Shown here: piece by piece, positions 26,002 through 35,650 of the stretch
How the letters are laid out: each line of letters opens with the position of its first letter
Position numbering within the stretch: the first letter of the stretch is position 1
Assembly: GCF_002224125.1 (NCBI RefSeq)
Contig: NZ_NCSM01000005.1
Coordinates: forward strand, 327,905-391,904
Reading direction: 5' to 3'
DNA: 64,000 nucleotides
DNA from: Streptomyces sp. NBS 14/10
Lineage (GTDB): Bacteria; Actinomycetota; Actinomycetes; Streptomycetales; Streptomycetaceae
Notes under the pieces: generated by a model
What the model was told of the DNA's origin: nothing
The model's input: only the letters and a program-made list of their open reading frames with translations
The model's database searches: none
Position numbers and translations under genes: made by a program

Positions 26002-26745
26002 TCAAGGCCGCTCGCGGCGCGCCGAGTACAGGTGGCTGTCCCGGAACTGCTCCGCGCCCAGCGTGCGGCCCACCATGATGACCGCGGTGCGCACCACTCC
26101 CGCCTCCTTCACCCGGTCCGCGATATCGCCGAGCGTGCCGCGCAGCACCAGCTCGTCGGGGCGGCTCGCCCGGGCGACCACCGCCGCGGGGCAGTCGGCG
26201 CCGTAGTGCGGGAGGAGTTCGGCCACCACCCGGTCCACGTACCGGGCGGCCAGGTGCAGCACGATCAGCGCCCGGCTGCGGCCGAGGGTGGCGAGGTCCT
26301 CGCCGTCGGGCATCGGCGTGGCCTGCTGGGCGATGCGGGTGAGGACGACGGTCTGGCCGACGGTCGGCACGGTCAGCTCGCGCCCCAGCGCGGCCGCGGC
26401 GGCGGCGAACGCGGGGACGCCGGGGATCACCTCGTACGGCACACCGTGCGCGTCCAGCCGCCGCATCTGCTCGGCGACGGCGCTGAACACCGACGGGTCG
26501 CCGGAGTGCAGCCGGGCCACGTCCTCACCCGCTCGGTGGGCGCCGACCAGCTCGTCGGTGATCTGGTCGAGGTTGAGCCGGGCGGTGTCGACCAGGCGGG
26601 CGTCCGGCGGACACTCGGCGAGGAGTTCGCGCGGCACCAGGCTGCCCGCGTACAGGCACACCCGGCAGCGGGCCAGGGTGCGGGCGCCGCGCACGGTGAT
26701 CAGGTCGGCGGCGCCGGGGCCCGCGCCGATGAAGTACACGGTCAT
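26002..26745 (-). CDS. cobM: precorrin-4 C11-methyltransferase CobM
   Basis: 247-residue SAM-dependent tetrapyrrole methylase. The first strand motif TVYFIGAGPGAADLITVRGA, the ARLHSGDPSVFSAVAEQMR motif and the substrate-loop segment YEVIPGVPAFAAAAAALGREL match CobM/CbiF. It adds the C11 methyl group to precorrin-4. ATG 26745 has AGGAGAG upstream and overlaps the stop of cobL by 4 nt, so the two are coupled. Confidence 0.95.
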   Translation of the reverse strand: MTVYFIGAGPGAADLITVRGARTLARCRVCLYAGSLVPRELLAECPPDARLVDTARLNLDQITDELVGAHRAGEDVARLHSGDPSVFSAVAEQMRRLDAHGVPYEVIPGVPAFAAAAAALGRELTVPTVGQTVVLTRIAQQATPMPDGEDLATLGRSRALIVLHLAARYVDRVVAELLPHYGADCPAAVVARASRPDELVLRGTLGDIADRVKEAGVVRTAVIMVGRTLGAEQFRDSHLYSARRERP

Positions 26746-28019
26746 GGGGAGGTCTCTCCTTCGACGGCTTCCACCGAGGGTTCGGCTGCGGGCCCGGCCG
26801 TCGCTTTGACCGCGGCCCACTGGGTGACCGGCATCGCCTGCCGCCATCCGGTGAAGCCGCCGACCGGGGCTGCGTGCGCAACCGCGATCCGGACCAGTTC
26901 CCCTCCGTACCGCCGGTACCAGCCGGCGAGCAGCGCCTCCGACTCCAGCGTCACGGTGTTCGCCACGAGCCGCCCGCCGACGGGCAGCGCCGCCCAGCAG
27001 GTCTCGAGCAGGCCGGGCACGGTCAGGCCGCCGCCGACGAACACCGCGTCGGGGGTGGCCAGTCCGGTCAGCGCGTCCGGGGCGGCGCCGGTGACGACGC
27101 GCAGCCCGGGCACCCCGAGCGCGGCGGCGTTGCGGCCGATGCGCTCGGCCCGTACGGGGTCCCGCTCGACGGACACCGCGGCGCAACTCCGGTGCGTACG
27201 CATCCACTCCACGGCGATCGAACCGGAGCCGCCACCGACGTCCCACAGCAGCTCTCCGGGGGCGGGGGCCAGCGCGGCGAGCGTGGCGGCGCGCACATGG
27301 CGCTTCGTCAGCTGGCCGTCGTGCTCGTACGCCTGGTCCGGCAGCCCGGGGACGGCGGACAGGCGCAGCGTGTCCGCGACGGGGGCGCATTCGACGGCGA
27401 TGACGTTGAGGGGGTCGCCGGGGGCGTGCGGCCAGTGGTCGGCGGTGCCTTCGAGGTGCCGTTCGCGCTCGCCGCCCAGCTGCTCCAGGACCCGCATCCG
27501 GCTGGGGCCGAAGCCGCGGTCGCGCAGCAGCGCGGCGACCTCAGCGGGGGTGGCGGCGCCCGCGCTGAGGACGAGCAGCCGCCGCCGGGCGTGCAGGGAG
27601 CGGGACAGGGAGGCGATGGGCCGTCCAACGAGGCTGATCACCTCGGCCTCCTCCACCGGCCAGCCCAGCCGCGCGCAGGCGTGCGACACGGACGACGGGT
27701 GGGGCAGCACCCGCAGCCGGTCGGAGCCCAACTCCTCGGCCAGGGTGCGGCCGATACCGAAGAACATGGGGTCGCCGCTGGCCAGCACGGACACCCGCCG
27801 CCCGGCGTACGCCGCGAACAGCCCCTGCACGGCGGGCCGCAGCGGCGACGGCCACGGCACGCGTTCGGCGGTGCAGCCGGGGGGCAGCAGATTCAGCTGG
27901 CGCGGGCCGCCGATGACCAGCTCGGCCGCCAGCAGCGCCTCGCGCCCCGCCGCCGCCAGCCCGTCCCAGCCGTCCGCTCCCAGCCCTACGACGGTGACCG
28001 GGGGGTGGGTGGGGTTCAC
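26742..28019 (-). CDS. cobL: precorrin-6Y C5,15-methyltransferase (decarboxylating) CobL
   Basis: 425-residue bifunctional enzyme that methylates C5 and C15 of precorrin-6B and decarboxylates the acetate side chain. Residues 1-205 are the CbiE-type methylase (VTVVGLGADGWDGLAAAGREAL; VLASGDPMFFGIGRTLAEELG). Residues about 215-400 are the CbiT Rossmann methylase (LLWDVGGGSGSIAVEWMRTH). Both halves are complete. GTG 28019 is the first good start for the VTVVGLG strand, with GAAAGG about 11 nt upstream. It leads directly into cobM and follows the FhuF-like gene by 53 nt. Confidence 0.94.
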   Translation of the reverse strand: MNPTHPPVTVVGLGADGWDGLAAAGREALLAAELVIGGPRQLNLLPPGCTAERVPWPSPLRPAVQGLFAAYAGRRVSVLASGDPMFFGIGRTLAEELGSDRLRVLPHPSSVSHACARLGWPVEEAEVISLVGRPIASLSRSLHARRRLLVLSAGAATPAEVAALLRDRGFGPSRMRVLEQLGGERERHLEGTADHWPHAPGDPLNVIAVECAPVADTLRLSAVPGLPDQAYEHDGQLTKRHVRAATLAALAPAPGELLWDVGGGSGSIAVEWMRTHRSCAAVSVERDPVRAERIGRNAAALGVPGLRVVTGAAPDALTGLATPDAVFVGGGLTVPGLLETCWAALPVGGRLVANTVTLESEALLAGWYRRYGGELVRIAVAHAAPVGGFTGWRQAMPVTQWAAVKATAGPAAEPSVEAVEGETSP

Positions 28020-28072
28020 GGCGTTACGGACCTTTCGGCGTGCGAAGCGTATGCGAGGCGACGACCGGAACT

Positions 28073-28837
28073 CTACTGTGACCTGCGGCGCAACCCCGAG
28101 GCGGGTGAGCGGCGCAGTACGCAGTCGCCGCACAGGCCGCCGCCCGGCACCCGGTAGTAGAGGCAGCAGGTGCGGCGGCGGAAGGCGGGCGGCGGGGAGG
28201 TCAGGGTGCCGGCGTCGCGCAGCGGCGGGTGGGCCAGCTGGGCACGGGCCAGGTCGGTGGCCCGCTCCGCCGCCTCGGGGTGGCCGTGCGCCTGGCACCA
28301 GTCGTACAGGACACGCAGCGAACCGGCCAGCGCCGAGGCTGCGTTCCCCCACAGCAGCCGCCCCGAGACCCGGTAGGCCCGGGTGACGGCGGAGTGCAAC
28401 GGCAGCAGATTGGTGTACGCCGCGTCACCCACCTGACCGGCGAGCCCTCCGGGTTCGCCCATGACCGACGGCACGCCGGGCCACCACAGGTCGTCGGGGG
28501 CGGCGCGCCCGGGGTGCCACCACAGCCGGTCGCAGCGGAGGCGCGACACGCTGCCGGTCAGGGCCGCCTGGCCGAGGGCGAGCGACCACACCCGGGCGGC
28601 GAGCCCCTGGAAGACGAGCGATGCCGCGACCCTCGGCTCATCGGTGCGCAGGCTCGCGGCCACCGCCTCGACGCGGGCGCGCAGCAGCGGCGCGGCGGCG
28701 CCCTCGGGCGTCAGCCGGTACGCCTCGCCGATCAGCGCGTAACCCTCGTCTCGAGGATTGCCGGGGTCGGTGCGCAGGGCGAAGAACGGCCCCGGCTCGG
28801 CCGCCGAAGGACCGGCCGTCAGCGGCGGGTCACCCAT
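28073..28837 (-). CDS. FhuF-like [2Fe-2S] protein, possible cobalamin-related reductase
   Basis: 254-residue cytosolic protein with the C-terminal FhuF [2Fe-2S] motif: Cys224-Cys225, ten residues, Cys236-Gly-Asp-Cys239 ([16 protein letters not shown]). The N-terminal three quarters are alpha-helical with no other motif; the [20 protein letters not shown] segment and '[21 protein letters not shown]' resemble ferric-siderophore reductases. Ferric reductases of this family reduce metal complexes at low potential. The ATG start overlaps the stop of meaB by 8 nt, and cobL follows. That context, between methylmalonyl-CoA mutase genes and B12 genes, suggests reduction of a cobalamin or corrinoid species; no siderophore gene is nearby. 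Function is inference. Confidence 0.82.
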   Translation of the reverse strand: MGDPPLTAGPSAAEPGPFFALRTDPGNPRDEGYALIGEAYRLTPEGAAAPLLRARVEAVAASLRTDEPRVAASLVFQGLAARVWSLALGQAALTGSVSRLRCDRLWWHPGRAAPDDLWWPGVPSVMGEPGGLAGQVGDAAYTNLLPLHSAVTRAYRVSGRLLWGNAASALAGSLRVLYDWCQAHGHPEAAERATDLARAQLAHPPLRDAGTLTSPPPAFRRRTCCLYYRVPGGGLCGDCVLRRSPASGLRRRSQ

Positions 28838-29849
28838 CCGCGTCGGTCGGCGTCCCGAACGCCTCCAGCAGCTGGTCGGCGGCCAGCGTCGCCGTCAGCG
28901 TGCCATCGCGCACCTGCTGTTCGAGTACGGGGCCGAGCCGCCGCACCCCGGGGTGTTCCCGCAGCCGGGTCAGCAGCTGGTCGCGGACCATCGACCAGGT
29001 CCAGTCGACCTGCTGGTCGCGCCGCTTGGCGTCCAGCGCGCCGGTGGCCTCCAGCACCCGGCGGTGCTGCTCAAGACGCTCCCACACCACATCGAGGCCG
29101 GTGCCCTCGCGGGCACTGCAGGTCAGCACCGGGGGGTTCCAGGGTGCGTCCGCGGGCTGCAGCAGCCGTAGCGCGCCCCTGAGTTCGCGGGCGGCGGCCT
29201 TGGCGTCGCGCTCATGGGGGCCGTCCGCCTTGTTGATGGCGACGACGTCCGCGAGCTCCAGCACACCCTTCTTGATGCCCTGGAGCTGGTCGCCGGTGCG
29301 GGCGAGGGAGAGCAGCAGAAAGGAGTCGACCATGCCCGCCACGGCGGTCTCCGACTGGCCCACGCCCACCGTCTCGACCAGCAGCACGTCATAGCCCGCG
29401 GCCTCCATGACCACCATGGACTCGCGGGTCGCGCGGGCCACCCCGCCCAGCGTGCCCGCGCTGGGCGAGGGGCGGACGAAGGCGGCCGGGTCGACCGCCA
29501 GCCGCTCCATCCTGGTCTTGTCGCCCAGGATGGAGCCGCCGGTGCGGCTGGAGGAGGGGTCGACGGCGAGCACCGCGACCTTGTGGCCGAGCCCGGTGAG
29601 CAGCGAGCCCAGGGCGTCGATGAAGGTGGACTTGCCCACGCCGGGCACGCCGCTGATGCCCACCCGGCGCGCCCCGCCCGCATACGGCAGCAGTTCGATC
29701 AGCAGCCGCTGGGCGAGGTCGCGGTGGTCGGGGCGGGTGGACTCGACGAGCGTGATCGCGCGGGCGATGTACGCTCGGGAGCCGTCGAGCACCCTCTTGG
29801 CGTAGGTGTCGATGTCGATTTTGACGGTTCGTTTCCTCTTAGCGGGCAT
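28830..29849 (-). CDS. meaB: methylmalonyl-CoA mutase-associated GTPase MeaB
   Basis: 339-residue G3E-type GTPase that protects methylmalonyl-CoA mutase and gates AdoCbl loading. The P-loop is [18 protein letters not shown] (near residue 62), the following [18 protein letters not shown] is the family signature, switch III-like [17 protein letters not shown] is present, and the guanine motif is INKAD. ATG 29849 begins [21 protein letters not shown]; the start lies 4 nt after the mutB stop, so translation is probably coupled. The stop overlaps the FhuF-like gene by 8 nt. Confidence 0.95.
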   Translation of the reverse strand: MPAKRKRTVKIDIDTYAKRVLDGSRAYIARAITLVESTRPDHRDLAQRLLIELLPYAGGARRVGISGVPGVGKSTFIDALGSLLTGLGHKVAVLAVDPSSSRTGGSILGDKTRMERLAVDPAAFVRPSPSAGTLGGVARATRESMVVMEAAGYDVLLVETVGVGQSETAVAGMVDSFLLLSLARTGDQLQGIKKGVLELADVVAINKADGPHERDAKAAARELRGALRLLQPADAPWNPPVLTCSAREGTGLDVVWERLEQHRRVLEATGALDAKRRDQQVDWTWSMVRDQLLTRLREHPGVRRLGPVLEQQVRDGTLTATLAADQLLEAFGTPTDADG

Positions 29850-29853
29850 GGGC

Positions 29854-32070
29854 CTACAGCTCGTGGCCGAGGTCCGCGGCCAGCGTCCGCACCAGCTCGT
29901 ACGCGGCCTCGGGGATGACCGTGCCGGGCAGGAAGACGGCGGCGGCGCCCGCCTCGTGCAGGGTCTGCACGTCCTGCGGCGGGATGACCCCGCCCACCAC
30001 GATGGTGATGTCCTCCCGCCCCGCCTCGGCCAGTTGCTCGCGCAGCGCGGGCACCAGCGTGAGGTGGCCGGCCGCGAGCGAGGAGACGCCGACGATGTGC
30101 ACATCGGCCTCGACCGCCTGCCGCGCGACCTCCTCGGGCGTCTGGAAGAGCGGGCCGACATCGACGTCGAAGCCCAGGTCGGCGAAGGCGGTGGCGATCA
30201 CCTTCTGGCCGCGGTCATGCCCGTCCTGACCCATCTTGGCGACCAGGATGCGCGGGCGGCGGCCCTCCGCGCGCTCGAATTCCTCGACCGCCGCGCGGGT
30301 ACGGTCCACGCCGGAGGACGGTCCGGCCTCGTCTCGATACACACCGGCGATCGTACGGATCTGGCCGGAGTGGCGCCCGTACACCTTCTCCAGCGCGTCG
30401 GAGATCTCGCCGACGGTGGCCTTGGCGCGGGCGGCGTTCACGGCGAGCGCGAGGAGGTTGCCCTCAAGGCCGGCACCCGGTCCGGACTCGGCGGCCGCGG
30501 TGAGCGCGCGCAGCGCGTCCTGGCAGGCGGCCTCGTCGCGCTCGGCGCGCAGCCGGCGCAGCTTCTCGAACTGCTGGGCGCGGACCGCGGAGTTGTCGAC
30601 CTTGAGGACGTCGATCTGCTCGTCGCTGTCGACGCGATATTTGTTGACGCCGATCACCGGCTGCCGCCCGGAGTCGATCCGCGCCTGGGTGCGGGCCGCG
30701 GCCTCCTCGACGCGCATCTTGGGGATGCCTGCGTCGATGGCCTTGGCCATACCGCCCGCGGCCTCGACCTCCTGGATGTGCTGCCAGGCGCGCCGGGCCA
30801 GGTCGTGGGTCAGCCGCTCCACATACGCGCTGCCGCCCCACGGGTCGATCACCCGGCAGGTGCCGGACTCCTGCTGGAGCAGGATCTGGGTGTTGCGGGC
30901 GATGCGCGCGGAGAAGTCGGTGGGCAGCGCAAGGGCCTCGTCGAGGGCGTTGGTGTGCAGCGACTGGGTGTGGCCCTGGGTGGCGGCCATGGCCTCCACA
31001 CAGGTGCGGGCCACGTTGTTGAACACGTCCTGGGCGGTCAGCGACCAGCCGGAGGTCTGCGAATGGGTGCGCAGCGACAGCGACTTGGGGTTCTTGGGGT
31101 CGAACTGGCCGACGAGCTTGGCCCACAGCAGCCGGGCCGCCCGCAGCTTGGCGATCTCCATGAAGAAGTTCATGCCGATCGCCCAGAAGAACGAGAGCCG
31201 GGGCGCGAAGGCGTCCACGTCCATCCCGGCGTCGAGCCCCGCGCGCAGATACTCCACACCGTCGGCGAGGGTGTACGCCAGCTCCAGGTCGGCCGTGGCG
31301 CCCGCTTCCTGGATGTGGTAGCCGGAGATGGAGATGGAGTTGTAGCGCGGCATCCGCTGCGAGGTGAAGGCGAAGATGTCGGAGATGATCCGCATCGACG
31401 GCTGCGGCGGATAGATATAGGTGTTGCGGACCATGAACTCCTTGAGGATGTCGTTCTGGATGGTCCCGGCCAGCTTGTCGGGCGCCACGCCCTGTTCCTC
31501 GGCGGCGACGATGTAGAGCGCGAGTACGGGCAGCACCGCGCCGTTCATCGTCATCGACACGCTCATCCGGTCCAGCGGGATGCCGTCGAAGAGCTGCCGC
31601 ATGTCGTAGATGGAGTCGATGGCCACGCCCGCCATGCCGACGTCGCCGGTGACCCTGGGGTGGTCGCTGTCGTAGCCGCGGTGGGTGGGCAGGTCGAAGG
31701 CGACCGACAGGCCCTTCTGGCCCGCGGCGAGGTTGCGGCGGTAGAAGGCGTTGGACTCCTCTGCGGTGGAGAAGCCCGCGTACTGGCGGATGGTCCAGGG
31801 CTGGTTGACGTACATCGTCGGGTACGGGCCGCGGAGATACGGCGCGATGCCCGGGTAGGTGCCCAGGAAGTCGAGGCCGACCAGGTCCTCGGCGCCGTAC
31901 AGCGGTTTGACCCCGATGCCCTCGGGGGTGTCCCACACCAGGTCCTCGACACCCTTGCCGGTGGCGCTCTGGAGCGCCTCCGTCCACGCCGCGGCACCCG
32001 CCGCGCCGGACACCTCCTCCGGTGTCCCGAGGTCGACCGTGGAGAAGTCAGGAATCCCGCTCACGGTCAC
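29854..32070 (-). CDS. mutB: methylmalonyl-CoA mutase large (catalytic) subunit
   Basis: 738-residue AdoCbl-dependent mutase that interconverts (R)-methylmalonyl-CoA and succinyl-CoA. The TIM-barrel substrate domain ([31 protein letters not shown]...) carries the CoA-binding and catalytic segments. The C-terminal B12 domain has the DxHxxG motif in [15 protein letters not shown], where His is the lower cobalt ligand. The enzyme supplies or consumes methylmalonyl-CoA for propionate use and polyketide precursors. GTG 32070 overlaps the mutA stop by 4 nt. Confidence 0.97.
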   Translation of the reverse strand: MTVSGIPDFSTVDLGTPEEVSGAAGAAAWTEALQSATGKGVEDLVWDTPEGIGVKPLYGAEDLVGLDFLGTYPGIAPYLRGPYPTMYVNQPWTIRQYAGFSTAEESNAFYRRNLAAGQKGLSVAFDLPTHRGYDSDHPRVTGDVGMAGVAIDSIYDMRQLFDGIPLDRMSVSMTMNGAVLPVLALYIVAAEEQGVAPDKLAGTIQNDILKEFMVRNTYIYPPQPSMRIISDIFAFTSQRMPRYNSISISGYHIQEAGATADLELAYTLADGVEYLRAGLDAGMDVDAFAPRLSFFWAIGMNFFMEIAKLRAARLLWAKLVGQFDPKNPKSLSLRTHSQTSGWSLTAQDVFNNVARTCVEAMAATQGHTQSLHTNALDEALALPTDFSARIARNTQILLQQESGTCRVIDPWGGSAYVERLTHDLARRAWQHIQEVEAAGGMAKAIDAGIPKMRVEEAAARTQARIDSGRQPVIGVNKYRVDSDEQIDVLKVDNSAVRAQQFEKLRRLRAERDEAACQDALRALTAAAESGPGAGLEGNLLALAVNAARAKATVGEISDALEKVYGRHSGQIRTIAGVYRDEAGPSSGVDRTRAAVEEFERAEGRRPRILVAKMGQDGHDRGQKVIATAFADLGFDVDVGPLFQTPEEVARQAVEADVHIVGVSSLAAGHLTLVPALREQLAEAGREDITIVVGGVIPPQDVQTLHEAGAAAVFLPGTVIPEAAYELVRTLAADLGHEL

Positions 32071-33965
32071 GCCACTCCCATCGTCTCGAGGGCCGAGGTC
32101 AGCACCTCGACCGCGTCACAGCCGGCGAAGACGAACGCGTCCACGCCGGCCCGCTGCAATTCCCCGCGCAGTTCCTGGCGCCGCTCACCGGGCCTGCCCG
32201 CCAGGTAGACGCGCAGCGCTCCGGCGGCCTTCAACCGCTCCGCCACGGCCACCGCCTCCTGCTCGTACACCTTGTCGCTCGAACACAGACAGACCACGCG
32301 GGCGCCGCTGGCGGCGAACGCCTCGGCGGCCGACTCCGCGTCGACGGTGGCGGGTTCGTGCACCGCCTCGATGCCGCCCGCCTGGAAGAGGTTGGCGGCG
32401 AACGCGGCGCGCGCGGTGTGCGCGGCCGCGGGGCCGAGCGCGGCCAGGAACACCCGGGGCCGGGTCCCCTCCGCCGCCAGGTGTCTGTCGGAACGGGCGC
32501 GCAGCGCCTCGTACGCCTCGTCGCGGCGCACCCGCGGCAGACCGCCGCCGGGCGGTACGGGGGCGGGCTCGCGCTCCACCGGCTGCTCCGCGAGGTTCGG
32601 GAACTCGCTGACGCCGGTGATCGGCTCCTTGCGGCGGGCGAGGTCCTTCGCACGGCGCTCCCAGGTGGCGGCCAGCCGCCGCTCCACAAGACCGGAGGCG
32701 AGGGCCTGCGCCAGTCCCCCGGCGCGCTCGATCTCCTGGAAGAAGGCCCAGGCCGCGTTGGCCACGTCGCCGGTCAGGCTCTCGACGTACCAGGAGCCTC
32801 CGGCCGGGTCGATCACCCGCGCCAGCTGGGACTCCTCCAGCAGGATCGTGGAGGTGTTACGGGCGATCCGGCGGGCGAAGTCGTCGGGCAGGCCGATCGC
32901 GGAGTCGAAGGGCAGCACGGTGACGGCGTCGGCCCCGCCCACCCCGGCGGCCAGGGCCGCGACGGTGGTGCGCAGCATGTTCACCCAGGGGTCGCGGCGG
33001 GTCATCATCACCGGGGAGGTCACCGCGTGCTGGCACTGGGCCGCCGCCTCGGTGGGGGCGCCGCACACCTGCGCCACACGCGCCCACAGGCGCCTGGCGG
33101 CGCGCAGCTTGGCAATGGTGAGGAACTGGTCGGCGGTGGCCGCGTAGCGGAACTCCAGCTGGCCGCAGGCCGCTTCGGCCGTCAGCGGCCCGGCGTCGGT
33201 CAGCGCGCGCAGGTACTCCACGCCCGCGGCGAGCGAGCAGCCGAGCTCCTGCGCAGCGGATCCGCCGGCCTCGTGGTACGGCAGGGCGTCCACGGTGAAG
33301 GCCCGTACGCCCGGGTGGTCGCGGTTGCAGACCGCCGCGACCCCGGTGGCGGCGGACAGGTGGGCCGCGAGGTCGGTGTGGTCGCCGGTGCGGGCCGCCA
33401 GGCCCAGCGGGTCGGCGCCGAGATTGCCGAGGGCCGCGCGCGGCGGCACCTGGCGGTCGGCGTACAGCCGCAGCAGCGCGCGGGCGGCGGCCTCGAAGTC
33501 GGCGCCCGCGTCCAGGACGACGGGGGCGAGGTCGAGATAGACCCCCTTGAGGGCTTCGGGCAGCGCCTCCACGGGCAGCCCGGCCCCGCCGACCGCCAGC
33601 CACACCGAGCCCGCCCCGTTCTCCAGGTCCGCGAGCACCGCGCGGTTGGTGTGCGCGGGATCGGAGTGGGCGTGGCGCTGGCGTACGTCCCAGCCGGACA
33701 CCGTGGAGCCCTGCGCCCGGCCGCCGCGTACGAAGGGCGCGAACCCGGGATAGCCGGGGTCGGCGGGGGCGTCCTCCGCGGTGTAGAGCGGGTGGACGGA
33801 GATTCCGTCCTCGAGCGCGGTGGAGAGCGCCGCCGCGGCCTGTGCGCCGACGGCGTCCACCGTGCCGGATTTGCGCAGCACCCCTTCGACAAGGTGGTGC
33901 CACTGGTCTCGGGTCGCCGCCGGGAAGTCGGCGGCGAGCGGCAGGTCGTCAGGCAGGACCGTCAT
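32067..33965 (-). CDS. mutA: methylmalonyl-CoA mutase small subunit
   Basis: 632-residue structural partner of MutB. It aligns with the mutase barrel ([57 protein letters not shown]) but lacks the DxHxxG cobalt-ligand motif at the place where MutB has it (the segment reads [19 protein letters not shown]), as expected for the small subunit. ATG 33965 is the first gene of the series mutA-mutB-meaB-FhuF-like-cobL-cobM. No B12 riboswitch is seen before it; the 130 nt upstream have no clear promoter consensus. Confidence 0.96.
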   Translation of the reverse strand: MTVLPDDLPLAADFPAATRDQWHHLVEGVLRKSGTVDAVGAQAAAALSTALEDGISVHPLYTAEDAPADPGYPGFAPFVRGGRAQGSTVSGWDVRQRHAHSDPAHTNRAVLADLENGAGSVWLAVGGAGLPVEALPEALKGVYLDLAPVVLDAGADFEAAARALLRLYADRQVPPRAALGNLGADPLGLAARTGDHTDLAAHLSAATGVAAVCNRDHPGVRAFTVDALPYHEAGGSAAQELGCSLAAGVEYLRALTDAGPLTAEAACGQLEFRYAATADQFLTIAKLRAARRLWARVAQVCGAPTEAAAQCQHAVTSPVMMTRRDPWVNMLRTTVAALAAGVGGADAVTVLPFDSAIGLPDDFARRIARNTSTILLEESQLARVIDPAGGSWYVESLTGDVANAAWAFFQEIERAGGLAQALASGLVERRLAATWERRAKDLARRKEPITGVSEFPNLAEQPVEREPAPVPPGGGLPRVRRDEAYEALRARSDRHLAAEGTRPRVFLAALGPAAAHTARAAFAANLFQAGGIEAVHEPATVDAESAAEAFAASGARVVCLCSSDKVYEQEAVAVAERLKAAGALRVYLAGRPGERRQELRGELQRAGVDAFVFAGCDAVEVLTSALETMGVA

Positions 33966-34092
33966 GGGAGGAGGCTAGTGCGAGGACCTAAAGCGACAGC
34001 AGTGTCCCCCTCTGTGACCTTGCTCTCTAGCAGAATCTCCAACCCGTCCGGCCCTGTGACGGGAACGACGACGGCCCGTCTGAACCACGAAG

Positions 34093-34130
34093 GCCCGCCC
34101 GGTGCGACGGGGGATGCACACCGGGCGGGC
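34093..34130. terminator. strong hairpin between the P450 gene and mutA
   Basis: A perfect 12-bp stem (GCCCGCCCGGTG / CACCGGGCGGGC) with a 14-nt loop lies 63 nt beyond the P450 stop. A TTTTT run (34139-34143) is on the plus side, so it would be most canonical for plus-strand transcripts, but it should also end the minus-strand P450 message. Confidence 0.65.
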
Positions 34131-34192
34131 TCAGGACCTTTTTACCGCATCGAAGCGCAGTTATGCATCAAAAGCTTGTTCGCTTTCCCCCG

Positions 34193-35455
34193 CTACCACG
34201 CGACGGGAAGCGACATCAAGCCATGTGCGCGAATCGTCGGCCGCCGGCGCAGCTCTGTGCGCGAAATGTCCAGACGCAGCCCCGGAAGGCGGCTCAACAG
34301 GGCGGCCAGCGCCGTTTCGGCCTCCAACCGGGCCAGCGGGGCACCAAGGCAATAGTGGATTCCGTGGCCGAACGCAAGATGACCCAATCGGCCAAAATCC
34401 GGATCAAGTCGATCCGGTTCCTTGAAATGGCCGGGGTCGCGGTTGGCGGAGGCCAGGGAGAGCAGCACGGTCTCCCCCGCCGGGACCGTCACCCCGCCGA
34501 TCTCCACGTCCTCGAGCGGAAAGCGGCGGATCGCCAGCGGCGCCGGGCCGTCGTGGCGCGCGAACTCCTCGACCGCCGCCGCGATACCGGCGGGCCGCTC
34601 GCGCAGCTCCCGCAGCAGCGCGGGGTGGTCGAGCAGCGAGAGCACCGCGTTGCCGATGAGGTGGGTCACGTTCTCGTACCCGGCCATCAGCAGCAGAAAG
34701 GCCAGCGAGGTCAGTTCGTCCTCGGTGAGCCGGTCGCCACCCTCCCCGGCGCCGCCCTCACCGGCGCCGCCGCCCGCGTCGTCCCGTACCGCGATCAGGT
34801 CGGAGAGCAGATCGTCGCCGGGCTCCTCGCGCTTGCTCGCGATCAGACCGGTGTAGAAGCGCAGCATGTTACCGACCGCCTCCTTCGCCAGATGCGGCCG
34901 CTCCGGGTCGGGGGCGATGAGCGCGTCGCTCCAGGCGCGGAAGTCCCGGCGGTCGCGCTGGGGGACGCCGAGCAGATCGCAGATCACGGTGATGGGCAGC
35001 GGTCCTGCGTACGCGGCGATCAGATCGGCCCGGCCGACCGGCTCGACTGCGTCGAGGAGTTCGTCCGCGGCGCGCCGGACCGGCTCCCGCATCCGCTCGA
35101 CACGCCCGGGGGTGAAGGCCTTGGCCACCAGCCGACGCACCCGGGTGTGGTCCGGCGGGTCCATGTTGAGCAGATTGGCGTCCAGGGCGGGCGGCAGGCC
35201 GAATCCGCGGAAGTTGCCGGGCAGCGCGTTGCTCTTGTCCAGGGACAGCCGGGGGTCGGCGAGCGCGCGCCGCACATCGTCGTAGCGGGTCACCAGCCAG
35301 GCGGGCCGCCCGTCCGGACCCGGGATCCGGTGGACGGGGCCCGCCTCGCGCAACTCGGCGTACGCGGCGTGCGGATCCGCCAGCAGCGCACGGGTGTCGA
35401 ACGGCTCTGGCGGGCCGGGAACAGCGGTGTTCGCGGAGTTCGCGGAGTTCTGCAT
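34193..35455 (-). CDS. cytochrome P450
   Basis: 420-residue soluble bacterial P450. The haem-binding loop FGHGIHYCLGAPLAR places the Cys ligand at residue 369, and the K-helix ExxR is in EEFARH. The I-helix reads LLLMAGYENVTHLIG: where most P450s have the acid-alcohol pair E/D-T, this one has Glu-Asn, so the conserved oxygen-activating Thr is replaced. A short Gly/Glu repeat (GGGAGEGGAGEGG) sits in the loop before helix I. The N-terminus is short with no membrane anchor. ATG 35455 has GGGAG 4-8 nt upstream. Redox partners are not in the window. A hairpin separates it from the upstream membrane-protein gene. Confidence 0.93.
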   Translation of the reverse strand: MQNSANSANTAVPGPPEPFDTRALLADPHAAYAELREAGPVHRIPGPDGRPAWLVTRYDDVRRALADPRLSLDKSNALPGNFRGFGLPPALDANLLNMDPPDHTRVRRLVAKAFTPGRVERMREPVRRAADELLDAVEPVGRADLIAAYAGPLPITVICDLLGVPQRDRRDFRAWSDALIAPDPERPHLAKEAVGNMLRFYTGLIASKREEPGDDLLSDLIAVRDDAGGGAGEGGAGEGGDRLTEDELTSLAFLLLMAGYENVTHLIGNAVLSLLDHPALLRELRERPAGIAAAVEEFARHDGPAPLAIRRFPLEDVEIGGVTVPAGETVLLSLASANRDPGHFKEPDRLDPDFGRLGHLAFGHGIHYCLGAPLARLEAETALAALLSRLPGLRLDISRTELRRRPTIRAHGLMSLPVAW

Positions 35456-35560
35456 GGCTCCCGACTCTAGGGCCTGGTCCGTGACGCCCGGTCGGTCAGA
35501 GCCAGTCTGGCGACCGGTCTTCGAACTCGGCCCGGGCAGGGTGACGCATGGTGGCCGAGA

Positions 35561-35594
35561 GGCGGCGCCGGGGCTGAATCTCCCCGGCGCCGCC
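35561..35594 (-). terminator. very stable hairpin after the DUF6545 gene
   Basis: A perfect 13-bp GC stem (GGCGGCGCCGGGG / CCCCGGCGCCGCC) with an 8-nt loop lies 57 nt beyond the stop of the minus-strand membrane-protein gene and 106 nt before the P450 start. It probably ends the XRE-peptidase-membrane transcript and makes the P450 a separate unit. Confidence 0.7.
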
Positions 35595-35650
35595 CTGTGC
35601 CACGGGCGGCCCCGACCCCCGTCCAGGGCCACCTCGCTCTCGGTCCCCCT

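Noticed and set aside
29806..32208. An 800-codon plus-strand open frame.
   Set aside because: It is the shadow of mutB and meaB and shows no domain.
33966..34090. Possible second B12 riboswitch before mutA.
   Set aside because: No B12 box (GCCACTG with flanking core) is present on the minus strand.
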